The position numbers were made by a program, and so were the translations under genes. Shown here one piece after another: positions 1 through 19,349 of a stretch of DNA of 64,000 bases (its first letter is position 1; each line of letters opens with the position of its first letter). The notes below the pieces were generated by a model. The model worked only from the letters and a program-made list of their open reading frames with translations, was not told the origin of the DNA and did not search any database. Source of the stretch: Solea solea (lineage: Eukaryota; Chordata; Actinopteri; Pleuronectiformes; Soleidae); contig NC_081145.1 in the NCBI RefSeq assembly GCF_958295425.1, forward strand, positions 12,373,099-12,437,098, written 5' to 3'.

Positions 1-3000
1 GTAAATTTTTGGACGACATACTAAACTATGACTTTTTTGTCAATTTCTGGAACACATACTAAACTATGACATTTTTGTCAATTTTTGGACATCATACTAA
101 ACTATGATGCTTTTGTCAATCTTTGGAAGACATACTGAACTATGACTTTTTTTGTAAATTTTTGGACGACATACTAAACCATGACTTTTTTGTCAATTTT
201 TGAACGACATACTAAACTATGACTTTTTTGTCAATTTTTGGATGACATACTAAACTATGACATTTTTGTCAATTTTTGGACGACATACTAAACTATGACT
301 TTTTCGTCATTTTTTGGACGACATACTAAACTATGACTTTTTTTGTCAATTTTTGGACGACATACTAAACTATGACTTTTTTGTTAATTTTTTAACAACA
401 TACTAGACTATGACTCTTTTTCTCATTTTGGATGACATACTAAACTATGACATTTTTGTCACATTTTGGACGACATACTAAACTATGACTTTTTTTCAAA
501 TTTTGGACAACATACTAAATTATGACTTTTTGTCTCATTTTGGAACACATACTAAACTTTGAACTATGACTTTTTCGTCTCATTTTGGGCGACACACTAA
601 ACTATGAATTTTTTGGTCAATTTTTGGACGACAGACTAAACTATGACTTTTTTGTCACATTTTGGACAACATACTAAACTATGACATTTTGTCTGATTTT
701 GGTCAAAATACTTAACTAGGACTTTTTTGTCAATTTTTGGACGACATACTTACCTATGACTTTTTTGAACATTTTTGGACAACATACTAAACTATGACTG
801 CATTGTCAATTTTTGGACCACAGACTCAATTATGACTTTTTTGTCAATTTTTGGACTACAGACTAAACTATGACTTTTTTGTCAGTTTTTGGACGACATA
901 CTTAACTATGACTTTTTTGTCAATGTTTGGACAACATCCTAAACTATGACGTTTTTGTCAATTTTGGACGACATAATAAACTATGACTCTTTTGTCTCAC
1001 GACATTGGACGACATACTAAACTATGACTTTTTAGTCAAATTTTGAATGACATACTAAACTGTGACTTTTTTGTCACCTTTTGGACGACATACTAAACTA
1101 TGACTTTTTTGTCAATTTTTGGATGACATACTAAACTATGACTTTTTTTGTAAATTTTTGGACGACATACTAAACTATGACTTTTTTGTCAATTTTTGGA
1201 CATCATACTAAACTATGATGTTTTTGTCAATCTTTGGAAGACATACTGAACTATGACTTTTTTTGTACATTTTTGGACGACATACTAAACTATGACTTTT
1301 TTGTCAATTTTTGGACGACATACTAAACTATGACCTATTTTGTCAATTTTTGGATGACATACTTAACTATGACTTTTTTGTCAATTTTTGGACGACATAC
1401 TAAACTATGACATTTTTGTAAATTTTTGGACGACGTACTAAACTATGACTTTTTTGTCAAATTTTGGACGACATACTAAACTATGACTTTTTTTGTCAAT
1501 TTTTGGACGACATACTAAACTATGACTTTTTTTGTCAATTTTTGGACAACATACTAAACTATGATGTTTTTGTCAATCTTTGGACGACATACTGAACTAT
1601 GACTTTTTTTGTCACATTTTGAACAACATACTAGACTATGACTTTTTTATCTCATTTTGGATGACATACTTACCTATGACTTTTTTTGTCAATTTTTGAA
1701 CGACATACTACACTATGAGTTTTTTGTCCATTTTTGGACGACATACTAAACTATGAGATTTCTGTCAATTTTTGGACGACATACTAAACTATGACTTTTT
1801 TTTGTCAATTTTTGGACAACATACTAAACTATGATGTTTTTGTCAATCTTTGGACGACATACTGAACTATGACTTTTTTTGTCACATTTTGAACAACATA
1901 CTAGACTATGACTTTTTTATCTCATTTTGGATGACATACTTACCTATGACTTTTTTTGTCAATTTTTGAACGACATACTACACTATGAGTTTTTTGTCCA
2001 TTTTTGGACGACATACTAAACTATGAGATTTCTGTCAATTTTTGAACGACATACTAAACTATGACATTTTTGTCAATTTTTGGACGAAATACTAAACTAT
2101 GACTTTTTTTGTCAATTTTTGGACGACATACTAAACTACGACTTTTTTTGTCCATTTTTGGACGACATACTAAACTATGAGATTTTTGTCAATTTTTGAA
2201 CGACATACTAAACTATGACATTTTTGTCAATTTTTGGACGACATACTAAACTATGACTTTTTTTGTCAATTTTTGGACGACATACTAAACTATGACTTTT
2301 TTTGTCAATTTTTGGACGACATACTAAACTATGACTTTTTTGTCAATTTCTGGAACACATACTAATGACATTTCTGGAACACATACTATGACATTTTTGT
2401 CAATTTTTGGACAACATACTAAACTATGACTTTTTTTGTCAATTTTTGGACGACATACTAAACTATGACTTTTTTGTAAATTTTTGAACAACATACTAGC
2501 TATGACTCTTTTATCTCATTTTGGATGACATACTAAACTATGAAATTTTTGTCTCATTTTCGACCACATACTAAACTATGACATTGTTGACTAATTTTGG
2601 GCCACATACTAAACTATGATTTTTTTGTCAATTTTTGGACAACATACTAAACCACAACATTTTTGTCTCATTTTGGCCGACATACTAAACTATGATGTTT
2701 TTGTCAATCTTTGGACGACATACTGAACTATGACTTTTTTTGTCACATTTTGAACAACATACTAGACTATGACTTTTTTATCTCATTTTGGATGACATAC
2801 TTACCTATGACTTTTTTTGTCAATTTTTGAACGACATACTACACTATGAGTTTTTTGTCCATTTTTGGACGACATACTAAACTATGAGATTTTTGTCAAT
2901 TTTTGAACGACAAACTAAACTATGACATTTTTGTCAATTTTTGGACGACATACTAAACTATGACTTTTTTTGTCAATTTTTGGACGACATACTAAACTAT

Positions 3001-5990
3001 GACTTTTTTTGTCAATTTTTGAACGACATACTAAACTATGACATTTTTGTCAATTTTTGAACGACATACTAAACTATGACATTTTTGTCAATTTTTGGAC
3101 GACATACTAAACTATGACTTTTTTTGTCAATTTTTGGACGACATACTAAACTATGACTTTTTTTGTCAATTTTTGGACGACATACTAAACTATGACTTTT
3201 TTGTCAATTTCTGGAACACATACTAATGACATTTCTGGAACACATACTATGACATTTTTGTCAATTTTTGGACAACATACTAAACTATGACGTTTTTGTC
3301 AATCTTTGGACGACATACTGAACTATGACTTTTTTTGTCAATTTTTGGACGACATACTAAACTATGACTTTTTTGTAAATTTTTGAACAACATACTAGCT
3401 ATGACTCTTTTATCTCATTTTGGATGACATACTAAACTATGAAATTTTTGTCTCATTTTCGACCACATACTAAACTATGACATTGTTGACTAATTTTGGG
3501 CCACATACTAAACTATGATTTTTTTGTCAATTTTTGGACAACATACTAAACTACAACATTTTTGTCTCATGTTGTCCGACATACTAAACTATGACATTTT
3601 TGTCTCATTTTGGAACACATACTAAACTATGACATTTTTGTCTCATTTTGGACGGCATGACTTCTGTGTCATATTTTGGAGAAGATATTAAACTAAGCCT
3701 TCTTTGTTACATTTGAAACATATAGACCACAGGTGGGACTTGAACTCACAAACCTTAGCTTCCAAGACTAGTTCCTTATCCGTACAGCCACTTGGCCAAT
3801 TGTTGTCAAGCTATGGACATACTGACGTACAACTTTTATGTTACTTCTTGGATGACATACTTGTATTGTCAAATTTTGGACGACATACTAAACTATGACT
3901 TTTTTGTCACCTTTTGGACGACATACTAAACTATGACTTTTTTGTCAATTTTTGGACGACATACTAAACTATGACTTTTTTTGTAAATTTTTGGACGACA
4001 TACTAAACTATGACTTTTTTGTCAATTTTTGGACGACATACTAAACTATGACTTTTTTGTCAATTTCTGGAACACATACTAAACTATGACATTTTTGTCA
4101 ATTTTTGGACATCATACTAAACTATGATGTTTTTGTCAATCTTTGGAAGACATACTGAACTATGACTTTTTTTGTAAATTTTTGGACGACATACTAAACC
4201 ATGACTTTTTTGTCAATTTTTGAACGACATACTAAACTATGACTTTTTTGTCAATTTTTGGATGACATACTAAACTATGACATTTTTGTCAATTTTTGGA
4301 CGACATACTAAACTATGACTTTTTCGTCAATTTTTGGACGACATACTAAACTATGACTTTTTTTGTCAATTTTTGGACGACATACTAAACTATGACTTTT
4401 TTGTTAATTTTTTAACAACATACTAGACTATGACTCTTTTTCTCATTTTGGATGACATACTAAACTATGACATTTTTGTCACATTTTGGACGACATACTA
4501 AACTATGACTTTTTTTCAAATTTTGGACAACATACTAAATTATGACTTTTTTGTCTCATTTTGGATGACATATTAAACTATGACTTTTTGTCAATTTTTT
4601 GGACATACTAAACTATGAACTATGACTTTTTCGTCTCATTTTGGGCGACACACTAAACTATGAATTTTTTGGTCAATTTTTGGACGACAGACTAAACTAT
4701 GACTTTTTTGTCAATTTTTGGACGACATACTTACCTCTGACTTTTTTGTCACATTTTGGACAACATACTAAACTATGACATTTTGTCTGATTTTGGTCAA
4801 AATACTTAACTAGGACTTTTTTGTCAATTTTTGAACGACATACTAAACTATGACTTTTTTGGACATTTTTGGACAACATACTAAACTATGACTGCATTGT
4901 CAATTTTTGGACCACAGACTCAATTATGACTTTTTTGTCAATTTTTGGACCACAGACTCAATTATGACTTTTTTGTCAATTTTTGGACGACAGACTAAAC
5001 TATGACTTTTTTGTCAGTTTTTGGACGACATACTTAACTATGACTTTTTTTGTCAATGTTTGGACAACATACTAAACTATGACGTTTTTGTCAATTTTGG
5101 ACGACATAATAAACTATGACTCTTTTGTCTCACGACATTGGACGACATACTAAACTATGACTTTTTAGTCAAATTTTGGATGACATACTAAACTGTGACG
5201 TTTTTGTCAATTTTTAGACGACATACTTAACTATGACTTTTTTGTCAATTTTTGGACGACATACTAGACTATGACCTTTTTTTCAAATTTTGGACGACAT
5301 ACTCAACTATGACTTTTTTTCAAATTTTGGACGACATACTAAACTATGACTTTTTTGTCACATTTTGGACAACATACTAAACTATGACATTTTGTCTGAT
5401 TTTGGTCAAAATACTTAACTAGGACTTTTTTGTCAATTTTTGAACGACATACTAAACTATGACTTTTTTGTAAATTTTTGGACCACATACTAAACTATGA
5501 CTGCATTGTCAATTTTTGGACCACAGACTAAATTATGACTTTTTTGTCAATTTTTGGACGACAGACTAAACTATGACTTTTTTGTCAGTTTTTGGACGAC
5601 ATACGTACTAAACTATGACTTTTTTGTCAATGTTTGGACAACATACTAAACTATGAAGTTTTTGTCAATTTTGGACGACATAATAAACTATGACTCTTTT
5701 GTCTCACGACATTGGACGACATACTAAGCTATGACTTTTTTGTCAAATTTTGGATGACATACTAAACTGTGACGTTTTTGTCAATTTTTAGACGACATAC
5801 TAAACTATGACTTTTTTGTCAATTTTTGGACGACATACTAGACTATGACCTTTTTTCAAATTTTGGACAACAGACTATACTATGACTTTTTTGTCAATTT
5901 TTGGACGACACACTAAACTATGACTTTTTTGTCACATATTGGACGACATACTAGACTATGACTTTTTTGTCAATTTTTGATCAAAAATAC
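1..5990. repeat. Minisatellite / satellite array, unit about 38-39 bp
   Basis: Nearly the whole stretch is a head-to-tail array of a T-rich unit whose core is gacatactaaactatgac followed by a T-run, gtcaa and tttttgg. The unit is about 38-39 bp. The array is already under way at base 1, so it extends beyond the window. Variant units recur in blocks, for example one with an acatcctaaac or ggaacacatac core and one with tctgattttggtcaaaa, which shows higher-order amplification. It decays near 5980 into unique AT-rich DNA. It is interrupted only at about 3660-3870 by non-satellite sequence. No open frame of interest crosses it. Confidence 0.97.
3725..3807 (-). pseudogene. tRNA-like fragment (Pro-UGG-like) embedded in the satellite
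   Basis: On the minus strand this reads as a degenerate tRNA. There is an A-box-like tggccaagtgg and a B-box agttcaagtcc. The 7-nt ends gacaaca and tgtggtc pair at 6 of 7 positions. The anticodon loop cttggaa would put UGG (proline) at positions 34-36, flanked by a stem with one mismatch. The D-arm is several bases too long, and no T-run terminator follows directly. It is therefore more likely a decayed tRNA or the head of a tRNA-derived SINE than a working gene. Flanking satellite units resume on both sides. Confidence 0.5.
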
Positions 5991-7372
5991 TAAATATATA
6001 TATGAATACCTTAATACCTTAAAATCGCAATATTGCTAACAATAAATTAAATTTCAGTCAATGAGGTCGTGGAGTGACTGTAATGATTAAGGATTTGTAG
6101 CACTTAAAAAATAAATAACTGGGACTGTATATTTATGAGCTAGACCGCGTTTTCAACTCTCTGTTCTCTAATAAAATATCCATAAAAAATAAATCTTTGC
6201 TGATTATTCCGTACAGGAAGTCAACCACCGTCACCTTATTCCGAGTTCTTTTTATCGCAATAGCATTTATATATGGTTCCATCCAGTCATGTTGTTGCAT
6301 TTAACTCTAGATAATTACAGGGAATGGCTGACATAATGAGTTAATCGTCATTTAAACTTTTTTGATATCAAACAGCCCTGCCCAATAAAATTATACGCAC
6401 TCGTCCAGTGTCCTCCGCTGGCCTTTCCCAATAGCAGTCATGCTGTGCTCAATGTTGAGATGTGGCTTTCGGCCGATGAGTTTTTCGATCGTCTGGGAAC
6501 TGACTGAACCGTTGAGGTGAGCGTGAAGCTCCTGGTGACAGTGGAAACGTATACGTTAGCATGTAGCTTTCACAAACGTTTGTCACGTTTAGTTTCTTTC
6601 TGCAAATTAAGTTATTTCTTTCTTCACTTTCTGACTTACCACTTTTGGCAATTGCCGATAGAAAACCTCAGTCTCATTATCCATCACAAAGGTAAGAAGA
6701 ATTGAATGAATGAATGAGTGAGTGCGCAGCTGGTGAGAGAAGCTCCGGGTCGTTTTCTGTCAAATAACGCTGACACACCACCTCTGTTTTCAGGAGGGGT
6801 TTTACCGACGCACCGAGTGCAACAAAGAAAACAGTCCCACCAGTTTAGTCCCTTAGCGACTGAGTCATATTTCCCATCTCACCCTCTATAAATGTTTTTA
6901 TAATCAATTTTCTAGCGCCATCGCTTGGCAACACTGGCTTAATTAAGCGTACTTAATTTAAGAAGTGAATTAATGAATTATAAATCAATTATCGATTTAG
7001 GTTTTGAAATAATAACCAACAACAAATTAATGGCTATTAAAGTAACCCCTGTATTAATTGAGTAATTTTGGCTTATTTAAACAAACATGTAACATTATAC
7101 TGTATCTGTAATATGAGGCAAATAAATCTGGATGACAATGTACAATTGAATTAAATGCATCACAGTAAGATAGTTCATACAGTCAACTATTGCTACAATA
7201 TTTACTTTACATCTGTAATGAAAAAGAAAAGTATTGATTGCAAAACTATTTTCCGAACATGAAAAAACAGTGACTTTATTTGTTTTCTTTTTCTCATTTC
7301 ATACAAAATCCAGATAGTTGGCGAAATACAAAGATTTGCAAAAAAAACAATATATATATATTTTTTTATTTG

Positions 7373-7373
<1 letters not shown>

Positions 7374-7422
<49 letters not shown>

Positions 7423-7450
7423 CATATATACACACACACATATATATATA
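7374..7450. repeat. (TA)n microsatellite with TACA variants
   Basis: About 75 bp of uninterrupted or nearly uninterrupted TA dinucleotides, passing into taca and caca variants at the right end. Confidence 0.95.
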
Positions 7451-8051
7451 TTATCAAAAGAAAAATTATGTACACAAGAATAATATAACTGAATGGTGTT
7501 ATATATATATCAGTAGTAAAGGTGACATTTGTCAAATGTCACTTTTGCATCTTTTTTTGACATATAACCAGTTCATTCAGAAAGGGTGTACCTTAACTGT
7601 TTGTTTAAATACAGTACAACAGGTAATGATGTATCAAAGCTGCATTTTGAACTGCCCTTCCTCTTTCAACTCAATCCATAAGAAGTTCATTTAATAACAA
7701 AATGCCACCACAATGACCCAGGATATGAATGAAGGGGACATAAGTTATTATTTAAAAAACACATACACAAAAACACACACACACACCACAGGAATTTGGC
7801 TCTGAGGCAGCACTCACTGATATGACATCATCCTTGATCACTCTTGATAACAGAGCACATTAAGACAAGAACAACTGAGGCAAAGGTGTCACTGCAGTTT
7901 GAACAACCTGAGACACTATAGAATTTACAGCTTGACAGTCATAATTAACAGTTTATGAAAATGTATTTGTTGTGAACTTTGACAAATAATACAGTCCATG
8001 AGAATATTTATACTTGTGCTATGGATTCTTTTGTGTCTTACATCAAGTCTA

Positions 8052-8106
8052 TTATAATAATAATAACAATAATGATAATAATAACAACAATAATAATAAT
8101 AATAAT
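8052..8106. repeat. (AAT)n microsatellite
   Basis: Imperfect AAT/AAC trinucleotide run downstream of the csk stop codon, probably in its 3'UTR or 3' flank. Confidence 0.9.
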
Positions 8107-8201
8107 GAGGATGTCTTTTTTTAATTCCCCAGTTATGATCCAAGCTGTCAAAATGAGAGAAGCAGAACAGTAACTTCTTTGCTTCTTATCAGTCAGATCT
8201 C

Positions 8202-13829
<5,628 letters not shown>

Positions 13830-13884
13830 GATGAGGTGGTTCAATCCTCTCAAAGCTGAGGCTCTCCAGCTGCTACCATTAGAG
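13830..13884 (-). other. csk: csk 5'UTR part of first coding exon
   Basis: A good acceptor (gtgtcag before ctctaatgg) at 13885-13886 lies 55 bp upstream of the start codon. The start exon is therefore probably an internal exon and transcription begins further upstream. The (CA)n run directly next to it forms the polypyrimidine tract on the minus strand. Confidence 0.6.
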
Positions 13885-13886
13885 CT

Positions 13887-13887
<1 letters not shown>

Positions 13888-13926
<39 letters not shown>

Positions 13927-13944
13927 AACAAACACACACACACA
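13888..13944. repeat. (CA)n microsatellite at a csk splice acceptor
   Basis: About 57 bp of CA repeats with a few aaca variants. On the csk sense strand this is a TG run immediately upstream of the acceptor of the start-codon exon. Confidence 0.95.
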
Positions 13945-16900
13945 GTCAATATGTGGCTTTGCGGGGCAAACCCAGAGGTTCAGATCCACAAGTATCATAA
14001 CGCAGTAGTGTGTAGTTTATTGTCAAGCAGTGTCAGTAAAAAATACCTTTAGCAGAAAACAGAACTAAGCAGTCTTTTTTTATATCACACTTTCACAACC
14101 ACAGCAGACTGTTTCCATGACGCAGAAGTATGCATGTGCATTGAAGACAAGCTTCAAGTGAGTAGATGAACCAATTACACACACAAAAAAAACGTTTTGA
14201 GACAATAGTGTTGCTGAAGCATAAAGGAAATAAAACACAATCTACTATGTTCTTTCCATTTTATATGGCAACACTTTCCTTTTTGACCTAATGGTTATCA
14301 ACGGTAATCACTGACAAGAATCAAGAAAGCTCTTTCAATGTTGGAATGTAAACTCATGGTGAGATGTGACCAGACCAGGCCCAAGGGGATATATCTTTAC
14401 ATCAATAAAGCATCAACTGTAGCAAACCTAAAAACACCCAGGGCTGGGTTCCCATGATACATAAACAACAAGCCAGAGCAGAGGCGTTTTTATGAAACTA
14501 TGACCTTTGAATCAAGTAATGCTCAGCTCCCTACTCCCCCTCAGAACCCCACTTCCTCTCTTCCTGTATCAGTTCCCATGCAAAGGTGGCAAAAGCTCAG
14601 CGGTCAGGGCAAGTCCTGGCTTTGATAGATGTGTCACTTTACATGAGGTCACATCCCTCCAACTTCTCGATTGCTATGCAATCAGCTTCCTGTATACGAG
14701 TGCAAATTCAGAATTATATTAGGGTAGGGAAACATAAAAACATCATATCACTGTCTGAACACGTGCTGTGTGTCTTTGCACATTTGACTTCATAACCTGT
14801 GTCTTTACAAACACACATGAGACTGAAAACTGTCCTTGCTCAGTATGACAGGGATGTGGCGGATGTCTTTTCCCTATGGAGCACTGCAGCTGTCTCTCTG
14901 TATCGAGGGACAAAACTGGACACATTTCCCACGTCCATCAACCAAAGACAACAACACCACTTTGCCCCCTGCACACCCCAAACTATTTTTTTTTAAGTTA
15001 CACGTTGACTCTGCACTGGAAAATCAGGAATACCAGAACACAGCCATGTGGAATCACAATTAAGGAAAACAAATGGAAATGTATACAACAAAACATTGAA
15101 GTCTTATGTCACTTAAAAATAACTTTTTTCTCCAGGAGACACCATTACAGGTTTATAATTGCTATCAATCACAAGCAGTTTGATCAAAGTGACTTTCTCG
15201 TCTCGAATAGTTTTGTTGAAATGCAAAAACTTCACAAGAAAGAGGGAACTATCTCAACAACTATTGTTGGGTTATCATCTAGTTTGATGCAGATGTTACT
15301 CCAGCGATCTCTGATCAATGTGTGCATCAACGGACCAAATGTTATCCATAGGGATGAACAATAATGGTGAACATAATCATAATTATTATATCAAAATCCC
15401 AAATTAAAACAACCCAATTAGTATTGTTGTAATTTTAATAGTTCTGATCTTTGCAAATTACTGTTGGAAACCATTCCTACCTTTAAGTTATCAACCTTGC
15501 ACTAGAATATATTGAGGTTAATGTTTTTAAGTTTTCATGTCGTAATGCTTCATCACATTTTAACTCTATTACAGCAAGTATTTAGGTCACAAAATCTGTC
15601 ACACTATGGACACTTAATGAGAATATTAGACTCCAAACAGAATATTTCTGAACAAAGTCCTTGGTGGAAAAGCAGGATCAACTGGAATAATGATGACACA
15701 GAGCAGAGGACAGTGAATGCATCTCCGCAGCAGCCTGAATGGGACAGAACTCAGTCTGTCATGGAGTCACATTGCCATTTCTGAAGAGCTCTAAACTGGA
15801 GCCACAGCTTGCTCTTTTCTGTAAGCACACAAGGCCGCCATTGTGAGCAAGAGATTAACTACTGACCCCTGGACTTCTAATAACTCACTAAAAAGTCCAT
15901 CATCATCATCCGTCTGTTTAGTGAGCTGGAAATTATTATTCCCATTTTACTCTGCAACTTGTGTCTTTTGTTGATGTTATTACCTCAGCCTCATGTTTTT
16001 GGACGCACCTCAAACGTACAGGACAGACTTGGATGATATTTTCTGGGGATGTAGGTTATGGCCCAGGGAAGAAGTGATTAGATTTTACTGGATTGACACT
16101 GTGGGGAACTGAGTGGCCTTGGTGGAGGTTTGCACCCTCTAATTTACACCTTAATGATTTGGGGGAAATGTTTACTGTGATTTTCCTCACAGATATTGCA
16201 ATTTGACTTGCGATATAAGTTTTCAACCGAGAATCAGTTCAATATTTACTATTAGAGAGATGTAAAATATGATGGAGCATTAATGCATGATATTAAGCAT
16301 TGCATTGATGCAAGATGGTGATGTGTTAAGTTATAAGGTATGAAGAGTTTCTTGTATCACATTTTGTATCACACTTTAAACATATTTTGAGCTTTTCTAT
16401 GCATAACAATGATGTAACAATAATTACAAGCAGTGAATTCGTTGAATCCCCAGGACATATAATGTCTGCCTCAAAAGAATCAGTTACTGAAACAGGAAAC
16501 CAGCAAACCATGTGACAGATACAAAATGAACAGAGCCAGAAAATAACATAGAAATGTGACAAGTGACGAATGAATAAGACGTTCGTGTCACTTAAACAAA
16601 GCTCATATAGCTTTGTGTAAGTCCCTCCTTACTCTTGGCCTCCATAACAATCCTTCTCTCAGACTGGTTGATTATCTTGCCTTATGCAATCTGTTTTAGC
16701 TCAAACTTTACAAGTCAGTGGTAGGTTGACGGCACAGAGCAAGACAGAACAGGAATGTAGAAATATCTTCTCGGTCTTGTTTGAATCTGCCACTCCCTCA
16801 CCTGTCTCCAGACAAAACGTCAAAATGCTGATTATACTCAGTTTTTTCAAAGGCTATTGTGATACTACACAGTGAAGTGAGCAGGACCAGAGTTGATGTG

Positions 16901-19121
16901 GAAGGATTTGCATTTTCTACAAACCATGTTATACTTCTTCTTTACTACATTCCAAAGAAAAATATTAAACATTAAACATATTATTTTACTTAATACTGTA
17001 AAAAAAATATCTAATCCTTTTTGGTGTGTGTATGTGAGACATCTAATTTAAACAAGCATTCAGCACTGCAGCTTTGGCTTGATTTAGTTTTAACACTCTG
17101 TGGCTCACATGGGAACCTAGCATAATGTGTTTTGTTGACCTATACACAAATGTATTAGTGGATTGTCACACTTCTTTTAAGTCAAGTTTCAAATGTGTTA
17201 TTAACACTTCAACCAAAGACACATTTAAATAATTCTGCATCACTTCTCTCATTTAAATGACGGTTGAAGACACAGAGGTTTAATTACCCAATATTTCACA
17301 AATACTTGACAAAGACTGAATAAAATGGGGTAAAACAAATACAGACTGGTGCACCTGAACCTTTTTATCTTTCATGCTGCATTAATCATCTTTAGGCCTA
17401 TCACATTCATCTTGTACCTCCATGGAATGTTCTGACACTTGTACCACTGGAATGAACTACTTATCTTTACATACCAAAAACTAGCTTCACCTCAATGTGT
17501 AATCGACAAAATGAGATTTACTTATGGATGCATTATATTCAGGCTCATATTAGGTATTTCTATATTAATGTATTCTTCCGCCACCATCCTATTGTAAGAA
17601 CATCACAATGATCATTATGATGTTTTAGTATTATTAAAGTACTGTGCTCTTGTTTGCAGCCTCCACATGCCGCAGGGGGCAGTGGTAATGTGCCCTCTCA
17701 TTCTGACCCTCCAGCTTCACGATGTTCTGCATCTGCTTTGAAAGCTTTGAGCCAAGTGAAGCATAAAGGATACAATTATTTTTGTCCATCTCCACCAAGG
17801 TTTGTTTTATTGTTTTCTTTCCAATGGGTACTAAACAGAAACACTGAAGAAAGGAGGAGGGAAAGATGAAATGTGCCCACAGTTCACCCAGCTGGGCCTG
17901 AGAGCCTGCAGATGTTCTCCTCAGAGGAGGAAGTCATCTCTGCCTCTCGGACAACAGCTGGATTCCAGTGAAGCAGCACTGCTCAGTCACACAACTGTGA
18001 GAGGAAGTATAAAGCGGTAGACCCTTGGTACAAGTTATTATTGTATTGACTTATTATCAGACAGTTTTGCATACGAGTCCCACGGGCTCATACAGAATGA
18101 ATAAAAATGAATACTTGTTCTTCAGTGACAACCAGACATTGCAGTCAACTTTGCATTTTATTGCTGCAAAAACCAGACAGCACAATGAAGGTGTGGATGC
18201 TTATGGAACATTAGATAACTGATGCTGATGTTACCAAATGAAGGTATCAAAACTGATACAGCGTACTAGGCAAAGTTGCCATGCATGAACAGTGGACAGT
18301 CACTTCCTTGCTGGAGTGTTTTGCACACAACGCAGTGCAATGCTGCTCTGCTAATGCAGCCATGCATGACACATTGCAGGGTAACGGCAAGGCTTTGCTG
18401 TGGTTTCATGAGCTTTCTTTGTACTGTGTGAGTAGCTTACATTTACAGTGTTGTCAAACTGTTCAAGACTCTGTCAGCAAGCATCAGACTGGCACTGGTC
18501 TTTTTTCAGAAAGTTGCTGATCTTTGAGGGAAATCCTGTCTAAGTTGGATGGACATCATCCAGAAACAAACAAGTGGCCCTCAGTTTCTCTCTCTGACAA
18601 AATGCTGCTGCGTTTTTTTGGCACTTGCACATTGGTGGCTTTTCCAAATCTTTCAATTAATATTTTCATCAGAATTAAAGGCAATATCACAATAGCAGGC
18701 ATTTCCATTCAATAATAACCCTCTTTCTGAGCTCTGGCACATGCTGATCTATAGACATCAGCACAGTAACATCAATAGCAATACTGTTATCTACCATGTA
18801 GTCATACAGTAATGTGGCAAGCTGCAGGATGATGATGCTGCTGCAAGAAGACACAAAACGATATGAACAATTATCCTGGCAAAATTAGCTGCAATCACGA
18901 TATAATAAATGTTTTAATATGTTTAAATTTAGAGAGAGCCTTCAGTCCATACTCTCACATCTGTAAGACATCCACAGATATCAACATATCCTGATATGAT
19001 CTTCTAAAAGCTAGTAGATACAGAGGAAACAGAACTAATGGTGTTACAAAAACATTACTCATGTTACCAAAAATATGATTTTAATGTTAATGAACATTGT
19101 AAAGTAGAAAACGAGAATCTC

Positions 19122-19349
19122 AAAAAGGGCCGGTGCGTAACATTTTAGGAAAATGTATTGGCAGATATTGAATACACTACCCACATGTACAGTATGTAAA
19201 ATTGCTCTAAAAAACAGTTGCGTTTTGAACAGCATCCTTTCTGGTATGTAAAGGCTACCGTAGTTCCCCTGAGCAGAGGAGTCTTCCATTAGTTTACTGA
19301 TGAAGTATCACCCTTAGATGTCACTAATTCTTACATATTGGACCTTTAA
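19122..19349. mobile_element. Degenerate teleost MITE
   Basis: Starts with aaaagggccggtgcgtaac and ends with ttacatattggaccttta. The inner motifs attggcagatattgaata and agatgtcacta resemble a small non-autonomous DNA element that is very common in fish genomes, whose ends read roughly aaaggtccagtgtgtaa and its complement. The terminal repeats are imperfect and no target duplication is clear. Recognition rests on memory of the family. Confidence 0.6.

Larger units (their letters stand above)
5991..8201. other. Intergenic/3' flank of csk, no gene recognised
   Basis: This is AT-rich DNA between the satellite and the csk stop codon. It holds a long (TA)n run at about 7374-7450, an (AAT)n run at 8052-8106 and a 10-bp-arm palindrome at 7522-7542. 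A less AT-rich patch at about 6390-6530 contains a ccaat motif and ends in a good donor-like gaggtgagc, so a non-coding first exon there is possible but unsupported. The csk 3'UTR must occupy the right part; several minus-strand AATAAA words exist, for example near 7277 and 7359, and none can be chosen. Confidence 0.6.

Noticed and set aside
3704..3898. 64-codon plus-strand frame across the satellite interruption
   Set aside because: It is antisense to the tRNA-like segment and made of satellite ends; no protein signature.
4697..4879. 60-codon minus-strand frame with internal repeats
   Set aside because: The repetitive peptide simply reflects the 38-bp satellite units.
1..5990. CRISPR-like array (regularly spaced repeats)
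   Set aside because: Units are contiguous and all parts of the unit are conserved, with no unique spacers, and the context is a vertebrate genome. It is a minisatellite.
7202..7483. Open frames across the (TA)n run on both strands
   Set aside because: They are translations of a dinucleotide microsatellite (Ile/Tyr runs).
14876..15364. 162-codon plus-strand open frame
   Set aside because: Longest frame in the presumed csk intron, but it has no recognisable domain, an irregular composition rich in His/Thr/Gln and no splice or promoter context. Treated as chance.
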